Shown: in pieces, positions 63,774-64,000 of the stretch
Position numbering within the stretch: the stretch's first letter is position 1
Layout: every line of letters begins with the position of its first letter
Source: Ornithinibacillus bavariensis
GTDB lineage: Bacteria; Bacillota; Bacilli; Bacillales; Amphibacillaceae
Direction of reading: 5' to 3'
Assembly (NCBI RefSeq): GCF_018333235.1
Contig: NZ_BORP01000003.1
Span: 303,424-367,423 of the forward strand
Length of the DNA stretch: 64,000 nt
The notes under the pieces: model-generated
The model's database searches: none
Told to the model about the DNA's origin: nothing
Seen by the model: the letters and a program-made list of their open reading frames with translations, nothing else
Translations under genes and position numbers: made by a program

Positions 63774-64000
63774 GTTAAGTCCTCGATCGATTAGTATCCG
63801 TCAGCTCCACGTGTCACCACGCTTCCACCTCGGACCTATCAACCTCATCGTCTCTGAGGGATCTTACTCACTTGAAGTGATGGGAAGTCTCATCTTGAGG
63901 GGGGCTTCATGCTTAGATGCTTTCAGCACTTATCCTTTCCACACGTAGCTACCCAGCTATGCTCCTGGCGGAACAACTGGTACACCAGCGGTGTGTCCAT
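63774..64000 (-). rRNA. 23S ribosomal RNA, 3' end only
   Basis: Minus-strand GGTCCGAGGTGGAAGCGTGG, TGACACGTGGAGCTGACGGA, TACTAATCGATCGAGG and ACTTAAC are the 3' terminus of Bacillus 23S rRNA. The gene continues beyond the window. The exact 3' end is approximate. Confidence 0.95.

Overview
The window is low-GC DNA of a spore-forming Bacillota bacterium, most likely Bacillaceae. The signs are AGGAGG-type ribosome binding sites with many TTG/GTG starts, a Spo0E-like gene, the sigW-rsiW / cdaA-cdaR-glmM-glmS block with a glmS ribozyme, and the 3' end of an rRNA operon followed by tRNA genes. I cannot name the genus: no 16S is present. A complete lower mevalonate pathway cluster is a useful marker, because most Bacillus use the MEP pathway.

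Layout. (1) 0-4 kb: a compact locus with divergent promoters. One side encodes a MauE-like membrane redox protein and an ABC exporter. The other encodes a membrane-anchored thioredoxin-fold protein, a 52-residue six-cysteine peptide, and a broken second copy of that peptide. It looks like an undescribed system for making and exporting a disulfide-rich peptide. (2) About 4-44 kb: an accessory region of short, mostly single-gene units, most on the minus strand: GNAT acetyltransferases (AAC(3)-I-like, streptothricin-acetyltransferase-like), NUDIX hydrolases, VOC proteins, RibD/DHFR-like reductases, ArsR and WYL regulators, methyltransferases, CPBP protease, VanR/VanS/VanY-like genes, an ABC multidrug transporter behind a leader peptide, and a MacB-like exporter divergent from a secreted 134-residue protein. 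Several genes are broken (methyltransferase, UvrA-like, NUDIX, ArsR, DUF6602-like, VanZ, IS110 transposase). Unit boundaries from about 6.9 to 44.3 kb repeatedly carry a short palindrome (TTCAACTAA...TTAGTTGAA with a TGCCCC or GCACCC centre), often inside longer repeats with a built-in hairpin. The layout resembles an integron-type cassette array, but no integrase is visible here. (3) 44.5-59.8 kb: conserved core on the minus strand: glmS, an S9 peptidase, glmM, cdaR, cdaA, rsiW, sigW, rocF, and mvaK2-mvaD-mvaK1-mvaA. A Spo0E-like gene is on the plus strand. (4) 59.8-64 kb: six tRNAs, fabI and a YwaF-like gene on plus, an SRPBCC gene, two tRNAs, 5S rRNA and the 3' end of 23S rRNA.

How the genes fit together. 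GlmS and GlmM feed cell-wall precursor synthesis, CdaA/CdaR make and control c-di-AMP, SigW/RsiW answer envelope stress, and the mevalonate cluster supplies isoprenoid precursors for the lipid carrier. The accessory region is rich in drug-modification, envelope and peptide-export functions.
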